Part shown: in pieces, positions 1-5,769 of the stretch
Numbering within the stretch: position 1 is the stretch's first letter
Layout of the letters: the number at the start of each line of letters is the position of its first letter
NCBI GenBank assembly: GCA_003240795.1
Contig: QFNK01000022.1
Span: forward strand, 1-13,168
Reading direction: 5' to 3'
Length of the DNA: 13,168 nucleotides
From: Micavibrio aeruginosavorus
GTDB taxonomy: Bacteria; Pseudomonadota; Alphaproteobacteria; Micavibrionales; Micavibrionaceae
Notes under the pieces: generated by a model
What the model saw: only the letters and a program-made list of their open reading frames with translations
Database searches by the model: none
Told to the model about the DNA's origin: nothing
Made by a program: the position numbers and the translations under genes

Positions 1-168
1 CGCACGGCGCATCACGGACGAATCCGCAATCACACCCGCCATGCGGAGCACAGCCACGCGCTCTTTCTTTAAAAGCTGTTTTCCCACCACCGGAATTTCG
101 CTGACATAACTGTTCCAGCGGTTCATCTTTTCGGCCTCTTCAGCCTTTGTGTCATTCGTGTCTTGCAT
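1..168 (-). CDS. S49-family peptidase (SppA/SohB-like), N-terminal fragment
   Basis: Only the first 56 codons lie in the window; the gene continues past base 1. The start ATG is at 168-166, 10 nt after the TAA of the methyltransferase, and the AAGG overlapping that stop is a usable ribosome binding site. The peptide opens with a charged stretch (MQDTNDTKAEEAEKMNRW) with no signal peptide, then reaches RVAVLRMAGVIADS at about residues 37-50. A hydrophobic 'V-x-V-(L/I)-R-(L/M)-x-G-V-I' strand of this kind is how the protease domain of S49 signal-peptide peptidases usually begins, and in alphaproteobacteria such a gene is commonly found beside the TrmN6-like methyltransferase. The catalytic Ser and Lys lie outside the window, so the assignment rests on one strand motif plus context. 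It is probably co-transcribed with the methyltransferase. Confidence 0.6.
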   Translation of the reverse strand, partial: MQDTNDTKAEEAEKMNRWNSYVSEIPVVGKQLLKKERVAVLRMAGVIADSSVMRRA

Positions 169-178
169 GTTTTCAACC

Positions 179-910
179 TTATCCAATCGGGGCACCGTCG
201 CGCAAGATCGCGCGCGCCGCCTCCGTATCGCTCCCATCTTCGTTGTGCAGTATAATCCCCGCGTGAAGGCGCGCGGGCGTTTTCCTGTCTTTCACCGCGC
301 GCACGATCACGCGCTTCGCTTCCTCGCCAGGGCGCGGATACAGCGGGATGATTTCCACCGCGCCGAACTTCCGTCCAATCGACTGGATGATCCTGTCCAC
401 CTTATCGGCACGCTGGATCATCGTAAAACTTCCCCCTGACCGAAGGTTGCGGAACCCCGCCTTGATCCAGTCATCGAGTGTAACATCTTCGTCCCTGTGC
501 CCCAGCGCCGTGGCCCGTTCCAATGAGGCGGCCTGCGTATAGGTTCCGGCCTCCAGATAGGGCGGGTTGCAGATGACATGGTCGAACGGCGTTTCGGCCG
601 CATAGGCGCGTATGTCGGCGCACACAAATTCCGCCCGCCCCTCCATCCCGTTGAGCGCAATGTTTTCGCGCGCCAATAGGGCATGGTTTTCCTGTATTTC
701 AACACCCGTCAGGCGGCTGTCCGCAACACGCCAAAGAAGGCAGAACGACGCCCCGCCTACACCGGCACCAAGGTCCAGAACCCGCGCACCCGCCTGCGCC
801 TTGCACGCCGCGGCAAGAAAGACGGAGTCCATGGATGTGCGGAAACCGCCCGCCGCCTGTAAAAGCCGGACTTTATGGTCAAGAACATGTATTTCGGGGG
901 TTTCAGCCAT
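179..910 (-). CDS. TrmN6-like tRNA1(Val) A37 N6-methyltransferase
   Basis: This is a 243-aa class I SAM-dependent methyltransferase. Motif I (VLDLGAGVGG) is at residues 44-53 and the acidic end of the next strand, binding SAM ribose, is in GVEIQEN near 69-75. The catalytic NPPY at 115-118 is typical of enzymes that methylate an exocyclic adenine amino group. The N-terminal GGFRTSMDSVFLAA (21-34) matches the pattern of the YfiC/TrmN6 family, which makes N6-methyladenosine at position 37 of tRNA-Val1. Length fits the family (about 240-250 aa). It is divergent from the polyprenyl synthase with only 44 bp between starts and leads directly into the S49 peptidase gene. No clear Shine-Dalgarno precedes the ATG. 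A related NPPY enzyme acting on another RNA or a protein cannot be excluded by motifs alone. Confidence 0.8.
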   Translation of the reverse strand: MAETPEIHVLDHKVRLLQAAGGFRTSMDSVFLAAACKAQAGARVLDLGAGVGGASFCLLWRVADSRLTGVEIQENHALLARENIALNGMEGRAEFVCADIRAYAAETPFDHVICNPPYLEAGTYTQAASLERATALGHRDEDVTLDDWIKAGFRNLRSGGSFTMIQRADKVDRIIQSIGRKFGAVEIIPLYPRPGEEAKRVIVRAVKDRKTPARLHAGIILHNEDGSDTEAARAILRDGAPIG

Positions 911-954
911 ACAATTCGCTTGCGGCGGGCCTTTCGCTGGTCTAATTCAAGCCT

Positions 955-1971
955 ATGACAGCGTTAAACCGCATTACAGGGGAAAAGACAAGCGAAAGCC
1001 CGCTGGACAGGCTGCAATCGCATTTGTCCGACGATATGAAGGCCGTAAACGCCATGATCGTCGCCCGCATGGACTCCCCCGTCCCCATGATCCCCCAATT
1101 GGCAGGATATCTGATCGCCGCCGGCGGAAAACGCATCCGCCCCCTTATGACGCTGGCTTGCGCCGCCCTCTATGACGGCGACATGTCCCGCGCCCACAGG
1201 CTGGCGACCGCCGTTGAATTCATCCATACCGCAACCCTCCTCCATGACGATGTGGTGGATGACAGCGAAGAACGCCGCGGCCAGAAATCAGCCAACGTCA
1301 TTTTCGGCAATGAGGCAAGCGTCCTGGTCGGCGACTTCCTGTTCTCCCGCGCGTTCCAGTTGATGGTCGAAGACGGCTCGCTCGACGTTCTGCGCATCCT
1401 CTCCGACGCCTCCGCCATCATCGCGCAGGGCGAAGTGCTCCAGCTTTCCATTCAGGGAAATCTCGGCACGACGATGGAAGAATATCTGGACGTGATCAAG
1501 GGCAAGACCGCCGCCCTCTTCGCCGCCGCGTGCGAAGTCGGACCCCTCGTTTCCGTTGCAGGAACCGACGCCGCGCGCATCATGTGCGAATACGGCATGA
1601 ACCTCGGCATCGCCTTCCAGATTGCCGACGACATTTTGGATTACAGCGCGAAACAGGAAAAACTCGGCAAGACCGTGGGCGATGATTTCCGCGAAGGAAA
1701 ACTGACCGCTCCCGTCATCCTAGCCCTTGCCGACGGGAACGAAGAGGAAAAAGCCTTCTGGATGCGCACCATGACGAACCGCGATCAAAGCGATTCCGAT
1801 CTGGTTCGCGCAACCTCCATCCTGAACCGCCACGACGCACTCAAACGCGCCCACGACCTTGCCCGCGCCTACGCCGCCAAAGCGCGCGAGGCCTTGGCCG
1901 AAGCGCCTGATTCCCCCGTGCGCGCCATTCTGGATGATCTTGCTCTTTATACGGTGGAACGGGAATTTTAA
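955..1971 (+). CDS. ispB: Long-chain polyprenyl diphosphate synthase (octaprenyl/decaprenyl type)
   Basis: This 338-aa all-trans prenyltransferase condenses isopentenyl diphosphate onto an allylic primer to make the side chain of ubiquinone. The substrate motif GGKRIRP is at residues 57-63. The first aspartate-rich motif is D98-D99-V-V-D102, inside LLHDDVVDDSEERRG, and the second is DDILD at 225-229. The residue five positions before the first motif is a small Ala (A93), with no bulky aromatic there; in this family that allows long products (C40-C50) rather than farnesyl or geranylgeranyl. Length matches IspB/DdsA enzymes. Exact chain length cannot be read from sequence, so the symbol ispB is by family. 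The ATG at 955 has no strong ribosome binding site, but the N-terminus (LDRLQSHLSDDMKAVNAMI) looks like that of alphaproteobacterial homologues. The -35 element of the downstream tRNA promoter begins six bases after its stop codon. Confidence 0.9.
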   Translation: MTALNRITGEKTSESPLDRLQSHLSDDMKAVNAMIVARMDSPVPMIPQLAGYLIAAGGKRIRPLMTLACAALYDGDMSRAHRLATAVEFIHTATLLHDDVVDDSEERRGQKSANVIFGNEASVLVGDFLFSRAFQLMVEDGSLDVLRILSDASAIIAQGEVLQLSIQGNLGTTMEEYLDVIKGKTAALFAAACEVGPLVSVAGTDAARIMCEYGMNLGIAFQIADDILDYSAKQEKLGKTVGDDFREGKLTAPVILALADGNEEEKAFWMRTMTNRDQSDSDLVRATSILNRHDALKRAHDLARAYAAKAREALAEAPDSPVRAILDDLALYTVEREF

Positions 1972-1976
1972 GGGGC

Positions 1977-2006
1977 TGGACAAATCCCTCCCTTTTCCCT
2001 TATAAA
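1977..2006 (+). promoter_or_regulatory. Sigma-70 promoter of tRNA-Pro
   Basis: TGGACA at 1977-1982 (5 of 6 to the -35 consensus) and TATAAA at 2001-2006 (5 of 6 to the -10) are separated by 18 bp. Transcription would start at about 2013, within a few bases of the mature tRNA 5' end at 2016, so the precursor leader would be very short. The bases after the -10 (ACCGTCGCTC) are GC-rich, as in the discriminators of stringently controlled stable-RNA promoters. The tRNA therefore need not depend on read-through from ispB. Confidence 0.65.
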
Positions 2007-2015
2007 ACCGTCGCT

Positions 2016-2092
<77 letters not shown>

Positions 2093-2096
2093 TTTT

Positions 2097-2115
2097 CCAA
2101 GACTTTCTTGGGTTT
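2097..2115 (+). terminator. Probable short terminator after tRNA-Pro
   Basis: CCAAGA (2097-2102), loop CTT, and TCTTGG (2106-2111) form a perfect 6-bp hairpin followed by GTTTT. It lies 5 nt after the tRNA CCA end. The stem is short, so it may instead mark the 3' trailer, but its placement fits termination of the tRNA transcript. Confidence 0.5.
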
Positions 2116-2126
2116 TCCACAAAAAG

Positions 2127-2157
2127 TTGACATATCATTTCAAACCTGTCATACACT
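2127..2157 (+). promoter_or_regulatory. Candidate sigma-70 promoter of the DEAD-box helicase
   Basis: A perfect -35 TTGACA is at 2127-2132. The -10 is weaker: TACACT at 2152-2157 (4 of 6, 19-bp spacer) or CATACA at 2150-2155 (3 of 6, 17-bp spacer). Transcription would start near 2164 and leave a leader of about 195 nt before the helicase ATG. Confidence 0.45.
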
Positions 2158-2163
2158 GCCCCA

Positions 2164-2360
2164 GACAGTCCGATATGCTTGTCTTTAAAAACTGAGCTTT
2201 TGATTAAGTATCCGCCGCGGTACGTGACATTAGAGCCAAGAAGCGCTCTATCCTTCATTTTCCTGAAAAGTTCCGTTTTACACGATTGAACCAGAGCCCA
2301 AACCCGGGTCTGGCGTGGATGTGCGCGGAACGACTGTTTTAACAGTAAAAGGAAATACAC
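2164..2360 (+). other. Long structured 5' leader of the DEAD-box helicase
   Basis: The 268 bases between tRNA-Pro and the helicase hold no credible gene. Three inverted repeats stand out. TAGAGC/GCTCTA at 2231-2250 has an 8-nt loop. CCAGA-(g)-CCC pairs with GGGTCTGG at 2291-2313 as an 8-bp stem with one bulge. ACTGT/ACAGT at 2333-2346 sits immediately before the ribosome binding site AGGA (2350-2353). Long structured leaders are known for cold-shock genes, including some RNA helicase genes, where they control mRNA stability or translation. Whether this one does so is inference. Confidence 0.4.
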
Positions 2361-4349
2361 ATGACCAGTTTTAACGACTTCGGCCTCAGCCCGGCGCTGA
2401 TGCAATCCCTTGCCTTCATGAAATACGAAACCCCGACGCCGATTCAGGCGCAGGCGATCCCGCTGGCCATCGAAGGCCGCGACATCATGGGCTCCGCCCA
2501 GACCGGAACCGGCAAGACGGCCGCCTACTCCATTCCCCTCGTCGAGCACCTGCTCCGCAACACGACCAGCACCGCGCTGGTTCTGACGCCGACGCGCGAA
2601 CTCGGCAAACAGGTAATGGACATCATCCGCCAATTGCTTGGCCCCAAAAGCCCGGTCAAAACGGCGTTCCTGATCGGCGGCGAGCCAATCACGAAACAAT
2701 TCGCGCAGCTGCGCAACCGTCCGCGTTTGATCGTCGGCACACCGGGCCGTATCAACGACCACCTTCGCCAGGGCACGCTTGACCTAGACCGCACGGGCTT
2801 CCTCGTTCTCGATGAAACAGACCGCATGCTCGACATGGGCTTCAGCGTCCAGATCAACGATATCCTGCGCTACGTTCCGGAAGAGCGCCAGACGCTGATG
2901 TTCTCCGCAACACTGCCGCCGAATATCATCAAGCTGTCGGCGGAATACCTGAACAATCCGGAGCGCGTGTCCGTTGGTTCCACCAGCACGCCTGTTGACC
3001 GTATCAAGCAGGAAGTCCTGCATATCAACGACGAACGCAAATATGACGAGCTGACAAGCCAGCTCGAAAAACGCGAAGGCTCCGTCATCATCTTCGTGAA
3101 AACGAAATATGGCACGGAGAAACTGGCAAAGCGCCTGAACAACGATGAACACAACGCGGTTGAAATCCACGGCGACCTGAAACAGAACCGCCGCGAACAA
3201 GTCATCCGCAAGTTCCGCGCGAAAGAATACCGTATCCTCGTGGCAACGGACGTTGTTGCACGCGGCCTCGATATTCCGCACATCGAACATGTCATCAACT
3301 ATGACCTGCCGCAGGTTCCGGAGGATTACATCCACCGCATCGGCCGTACGGCACGTGCAGGCGCGGAAGGCTCCGCCCTCTGCTTCGTCTCTCCGTCTGA
3401 CCGTCGCAAATGGGCTGATATCCAGTACCTGATCGACCCGACGCAGAAATCCGGCGACCAGCTTGGCGGCGGTAAATCCGGCGGCGGCAAGAAATTCGGT
3501 GGCAAACCTTTCGGCCGCAAATCATACGGCGGTTCCGAAGGCGGTGGCCGCTATGCGAAAAAAGATGGCGGACGCTCCTTCAACCGTGACGGCGACCGTC
3601 CGCGCGATGGTGAGGCAAAGCCGTTCCGCAAGCCATTCGCAAAAGACGGCGAACGCCGCTTTGACCGCGACGGCGACAGACCGGCAAGAAAGCCGTTCAA
3701 CCGCGACGGCGAAGCAAAACCGTTCCGCTCCGACCGTGGCGACAAACCGTTCCGCAAGGAATACCGCCCGGAAATGGAAGGTATGGAAGGCGCACGCGAG
3801 GACAAACCGTTCCGCAAGCCGTTCGCAAAAGACGGTGAACGCCGCTTCGACCGCGATGGCGACAGACCGGCACGTAAGCCGTTTGCCCGTGACGGTGAAA
3901 ACCGCACACGTGACGGCGAGGCAAAGCCGTTCCGCAAGCCATTCGCAAAAGACGGCGAACGCCGCTTCGACCGCGATGGCGACAGACCGGCACGCAAGCC
4001 GTTTGCCCGTGACGGTGAAAACCGCACACGTGACGGCGAAGCGAAACCGTTCCGCAAGCCATTTGCAAAAGACGGCGAACGCCGCTTTGACCGCGATGGC
4101 GACAGACCGGCCCGCAAGCCGTTCTCCCGCGGTGGTGAAAAGCGTTTCTCCTCCGACCGTGGCGACAAACCGGCCGGCCGTTTCTCCAAAGACGGTGCCA
4201 AGCCTTTCGCAAAAAGCGGCAGCAAGGACGGCGGCAAGAAATTCGGCAAGGATTTCTCCCGTGACGGCGCAAAGAAAACAGGCGGAAAGCCGGCCTTCTC
4301 CAAAGGCGGCTCCAAGCCCTTCGCTGCAAAGAAATCCCGCTTCGCATAA
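2361..4349 (+). CDS. DEAD-box ATP-dependent RNA helicase with repeat-rich basic tail
   Basis: This 662-aa cytoplasmic RNA helicase has a complete RecA-like core at about residues 3-355. It shows a Q-motif region (F4 and TPIQ 26-29), AQTGTGKT (46-53), PTREL (77-81), GG (107-108), TPGR (127-130), motif II as DETD (151-154) instead of DEAD, SAT (182-184), ATDVVARGLDIP (295-306) and HRIGRTAR (325-332). This is the RhlE/CsdA-like group that unwinds short RNA duplexes in ribosome assembly, mRNA decay and cold adaptation. From about 365 to the end the protein is low-complexity, rich in K, R, G, D and F, with four copies of a 27-residue block; such tails usually bind RNA non-specifically or drive condensation. 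The start is supported by AGGA 7 nt upstream. The gene ends 24 bp before a strong bidirectional terminator. A RhlE or DeaD identity cannot be fixed from motifs. Confidence 0.93.
   Translation: MTSFNDFGLSPALMQSLAFMKYETPTPIQAQAIPLAIEGRDIMGSAQTGTGKTAAYSIPLVEHLLRNTTSTALVLTPTRELGKQVMDIIRQLLGPKSPVKTAFLIGGEPITKQFAQLRNRPRLIVGTPGRINDHLRQGTLDLDRTGFLVLDETDRMLDMGFSVQINDILRYVPEERQTLMFSATLPPNIIKLSAEYLNNPERVSVGSTSTPVDRIKQEVLHINDERKYDELTSQLEKREGSVIIFVKTKYGTEKLAKRLNNDEHNAVEIHGDLKQNRREQVIRKFRAKEYRILVATDVVARGLDIPHIEHVINYDLPQVPEDYIHRIGRTARAGAEGSALCFVSPSDRRKWADIQYLIDPTQKSGDQLGGGKSGGGKKFGGKPFGRKSYGGSEGGGRYAKKDGGRSFNRDGDRPRDGEAKPFRKPFAKDGERRFDRDGDRPARKPFNRDGEAKPFRSDRGDKPFRKEYRPEMEGMEGAREDKPFRKPFAKDGERRFDRDGDRPARKPFARDGENRTRDGEAKPFRKPFAKDGERRFDRDGDRPARKPFARDGENRTRDGEAKPFRKPFAKDGERRFDRDGDRPARKPFSRGGEKRFSSDRGDKPAGRFSKDGAKPFAKSGSKDGGKKFGKDFSRDGAKKTGGKPAFSKGGSKPFAAKKSRFA
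3618..4124 (+). repeat. In-gene repeats coding the helicase tail (120-bp period)
   Basis: A block encoding KPFRKPFAKDG...RPARKPF (27 residues) occurs four times, starting at 3618, 3804, 3924 and 4044. The last three are exactly 120 bp apart and form a near-perfect tandem array. The first lies 186 bp before the second, with a divergent linker (EYRPEMEGMEGARE) between. Differences between copies are mostly synonymous third-base changes, pointing to recent duplication plus selection on the protein. The array is expected to vary in copy number between strains. Confidence 0.95.
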
Positions 4350-4373
4350 TCACGCGGTAAGCGATAACAGATA

Positions 4374-4411
4374 AAAAATCCCGCCCCTGTGCAAACAAGG
4401 GCGGGATTTTT
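4374..4411. terminator. Bidirectional intrinsic terminator between convergent genes
   Basis: AAAAATCCCGCCC (4374-4386) and GGGCGGGATTTTT (4399-4411) form a perfect 13-bp inverted repeat with a 12-nt loop. The plus strand ends in a T run, and the A run on the left is a T run on the minus strand, so it can stop both the helicase transcript and the convergent stress-protein transcript. Confidence 0.9.
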
Positions 4412-4425
4412 CTCATCTAAAAAAA

Positions 4426-4920
4426 CTAGGCGGCGACTTTCGTCGCTTCCGTTCTCTTTAGAATTCTTTCCGCGACTTTGCGCTCGTCGCTGTTTTCAAC
4501 AGAGACAGCAAGCAGGATGCTTCCGCCTTTGACTTCATCTTCGAAAACTTTGGCTTCATGTTCCGGAATGCCGGAACCGACAAGGCCGCCCACGATACCG
4601 CCGGCCAGACCGCCGACACCAAGGCCCGCAAGCGTTGCGGCAATAGGGCCGATCGCAACAAGGGAAAGACCTCCTGACGGTATGATGGAGGCGGAAATCA
4701 AAAGTGCCGTGATTGCGCCGAATGCGCCGCCCGCTTCCGCGCCAAGCGCTTCGTATTCGCCGGACTTCGTGCCTTCCTTGATTTTAAAGGATGCGCCGCG
4801 CGTCGTGTCCGTCACGAGCATGCTGATATCTTCTTGAAAAAATCCGCCGTCGATAAGGTTGGTTACCGCTTCTTCGGCAGCACTACGCGTTTTAAATGTC
4901 GCTGTCACATGTTGGGTCAT
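4426..4920 (-). CDS. Glycine-rich stress protein (general stress protein 17M/YflT-like)
   Basis: This 164-aa protein starts at the ATG 4920-4918, preceded by AAGGAG at 4932-4927. An upstream in-frame TTG at 4938 would add six residues but would overlap this ribosome binding site, so it is rejected. The N-terminal part (TQHVTATFKTRSAAEEAVTNLIDGGFFQEDISMLVTD) resembles the small alpha/beta domain of general stress protein 17M/YflT proteins. In the middle is a long Gly/Ala/Leu-rich stretch (GGAFGAITALLISASII ... GLGVGGLAGGIVGGLVGSGIPEHEA) with glycine-zipper spacing, likely membrane-associated. The C-terminus (GSILLAVSVENSDERKVAERILKRT) is a further alpha/beta unit. Proteins of this layout are generally stress-induced, with no enzymatic role established. 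An EcfG-like promoter motif lies just upstream. Family assignment is by pattern only. Confidence 0.7.
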   Translation of the reverse strand: MTQHVTATFKTRSAAEEAVTNLIDGGFFQEDISMLVTDTTRGASFKIKEGTKSGEYEALGAEAGGAFGAITALLISASIIPSGGLSLVAIGPIAATLAGLGVGGLAGGIVGGLVGSGIPEHEAKVFEDEVKGGSILLAVSVENSDERKVAERILKRTEATKVAA

Positions 4921-4926
4921 AACTAT

Positions 4927-4932
4927 CTCCTT
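4927..4932 (-). promoter_or_regulatory. Ribosome binding site fixing the stress-protein start
   Basis: AAGGAG on the minus strand, 6 nt before the ATG at 4920. It overlaps codons 3-4 of the longer TTG-initiated reading frame and so decides in favour of the shorter protein. Confidence 0.8.
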
Positions 4933-4964
4933 TTGCAAAAAAAACTAAATCTTTCGCAAATGCC

Positions 4965-4990
4965 AACATGAAAACTGCGCGGATGGTTCC
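4965..4990 (-). promoter_or_regulatory. EcfG-like promoter motif of the stress-protein gene
   Basis: On the minus strand GGAAC (4990-4986) is followed after 17 bases by TGTT (4968-4965). The alphaproteobacterial general-stress sigma factor EcfG/RpoE2 recognises GGAAC-N16/17-CGTT, so this differs at one -10 base. The start would be near 4958, about 37 nt before the ATG. The -35 lies inside the terminator hairpin of the gene upstream. Confidence 0.45.
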
Positions 4991-4995
4991 GCGCA
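4976..4995 (-). terminator. Intrinsic terminator of the 109-aa secreted protein gene
   Basis: TGCGCGGA and TCCGCGCA form a perfect 8-bp stem with a 4-nt loop. On the minus strand it is followed by GTTTTC and lies 28 nt past the stop of the gene at 5024-5353. The T run is short, so termination may be partial. Confidence 0.6.
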
Positions 4996-5023
4996 TGATC
5001 AATGATACATGGTAAAGGAAAAC

Positions 5024-5353
5024 TTAATCCAGGCTGAACGTACGCGCTCCGGCACCGCCGCCGCCGCCGGCCCATGATCCGCGGTCAACCGCGTCTCTGT
5101 AATCGCCCGGATGGCGGGGAATTGGCCCGAACTGCGTGCCAAGTGTTTCACGTCCGGGATAGATGCGGCCGGTGCCAGGGCGCTGGAGGCTGCGCTCGAA
5201 CGCCATCTGCGCCTGCTGGCTCTGGATGCGCGCTTCGTACACGCCGATTTCCGCGGCTTGCTTGTATGGATAATAAACCTGCTGCTCGCGCTCCTGCGCA
5301 AACGCTGGCACAGCTACGACCATAGCGGTGATCGTCAAAAGAAATGTCTTCAT
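5024..5353 (-). CDS. Small secreted protein of unknown function
   Basis: This 109-aa protein begins with a classical Sec signal peptide: MKTF, a hydrophobic core LLTITAMVVAVP, then AFA|QE with cleavage expected after residue 19. The mature part is about 90 residues. It starts with a Gln/Tyr-rich helix-like stretch (EREQQVYYPYKQAAEIGVYEARIQSQQAQMAFERSL), continues with a Pro/Gly/Arg-rich part (RPGTGRIYPGRETLGTQFGPIPRHPGDY), and ends in a glycine run (GGGGGAG) before RTFSLD. It has no cysteines, so no disulfide or lipoprotein box. I recognise no family. The ATG at 5353 has GGGGGA 7 nt upstream. It has its own terminator and an EcfG-like promoter motif, so it looks like an autonomous periplasmic or exported stress-response protein; that role is inference. 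Confidence 0.75.
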   Translation of the reverse strand: MKTFLLTITAMVVAVPAFAQEREQQVYYPYKQAAEIGVYEARIQSQQAQMAFERSLQRPGTGRIYPGRETLGTQFGPIPRHPGDYRDAVDRGSWAGGGGGAGARTFSLD

Positions 5354-5384
5354 CTGGGCATCCCCCGTTTTTTCGTAACTCTAT

Positions 5385-5409
5385 AAAGAATGAGGATGGT
5401 TTTAGTTCC
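5385..5409 (-). promoter_or_regulatory. EcfG-like promoter motif of the 109-aa secreted protein gene
   Basis: On the minus strand GGAAC (5409-5405), a 16-bp spacer, then CTTT (5388-5385), against the EcfG consensus GGAAC-N16/17-CGTT. The implied start near 5378 leaves about 25 nt of leader before the ATG at 5353, containing the GGGGGA ribosome binding site. One -10 base departs from consensus. Confidence 0.45.
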
Positions 5410-5418
5410 ATTTTTCTG

Positions 5419-5448
5419 TTGTGTCTATACCCCATGGGGGTATATAGT
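5419..5448 (+). promoter_or_regulatory. Promoter and palindromic CsoR-type operator of the metal operon
   Basis: TATACCCC (5426-5433), a 3-bp centre ATG, and GGGGTATA (5437-5444) form a perfect 8-bp inverted repeat. An AT-flanked C-run/G-run palindrome of this type is the operator shape used by CsoR/RcnR-family repressors. It sits between a weak -35 TTGTGT (5419-5424) and a good -10 TATAGT (5443-5448, 5 of 6; 18-bp spacer), touching the -10. Repressor binding would block RNA polymerase, and the operator lies 34 bp before the regulator's own start, so autorepression is expected. Confidence 0.8.
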
Positions 5449-5478
5449 AAAGTTAATAACCACAATTAAAGGCATTTT

Positions 5479-5769
5479 ATGGCCCATACCGAAATAGAAC
5501 CGCCAAGCCACACCGCCGACCTCGCCCGCGTCAACCGCCTGGGCGGACAGATTACGGGCGTCAAAAAGATGATCGAGGAGCAGCGCCATTGCCCCGACAT
5601 CCTGACCCAGCTCCGCGCGATCCGCTCCGCCGTCAAGGGACTGGAGGCCAGCATTCTTGAACGCCATCTTGCGCATTGCGTGGCACAGGCTATAACGTCG
5701 GGCGACGAACAAGGCGCCGCGAAAAAAATCGAAGAGCTGAAAGAAATCTTCAAGAGGTACGATGTCTAG
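5479..5769 (+). CDS. CsoR/RcnR-family metal-sensing transcriptional repressor
   Basis: This 96-aa all-helical DUF156 protein represses transcription as a tetramer until metal binds. RVNRLGGQITGVKKMIEEQRHCPDILTQLRAIRSA (18-52) is the family signature. The ligand positions used by CsoR are all present: C38, H63 and C67, with the 25- and 4-residue spacings of the Cu(I) site. RcnR has His in the last position and FrmR lacks it, so a Cu(I) CsoR or a Ni(II) InrS-like sensor is more likely than RcnR or a formaldehyde sensor. Extra histidines at 3, 11 and 66 could help bind Ni or Co. The start is supported by AAAGG 6 nt upstream. The gene overlaps the permease start by 8 bp and follows a matching operator, so the permease is its likely target. 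Confidence 0.9.
   Translation: MAHTEIEPPSHTADLARVNRLGGQITGVKKMIEEQRHCPDILTQLRAIRSAVKGLEASILERHLAHCVAQAITSGDEQGAAKKIEELKEIFKRYDV

Noticed and set aside
2327..2331. GGAAC 30 nt before the helicase ATG, as a fourth EcfG-like motif
   Set aside because: There is no NNTT at 16-17 bp spacing and the implied start would fall at or after the start codon.
2320..2343. Seven-codon upstream open frame (MCAERLF) just before the helicase ribosome binding site
   Set aside because: No Shine-Dalgarno precedes it, and such short frames are expected by chance in a leader of this length.
3618..4124. Repeats considered as a CRISPR-like or mobile element array
   Set aside because: Units are in frame, contiguous without variable spacers, and differ mainly by synonymous changes, so they are coding repeats.
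3463..4416. Long open frames in the helicase tail region (3463-4374 plus; 3551-4315 and 3697-4416 minus)
   Set aside because: They are open only because the repeats lack stop codons in other frames; their peptides are monotonous R/S/A repeats and the DEAD-box frame is the one with family motifs.
4921..4938. TTG-initiated longer start (MQKEIV...) for the stress protein
   Set aside because: The extension overlaps the AAGGAG ribosome binding site that serves the ATG at 4920.
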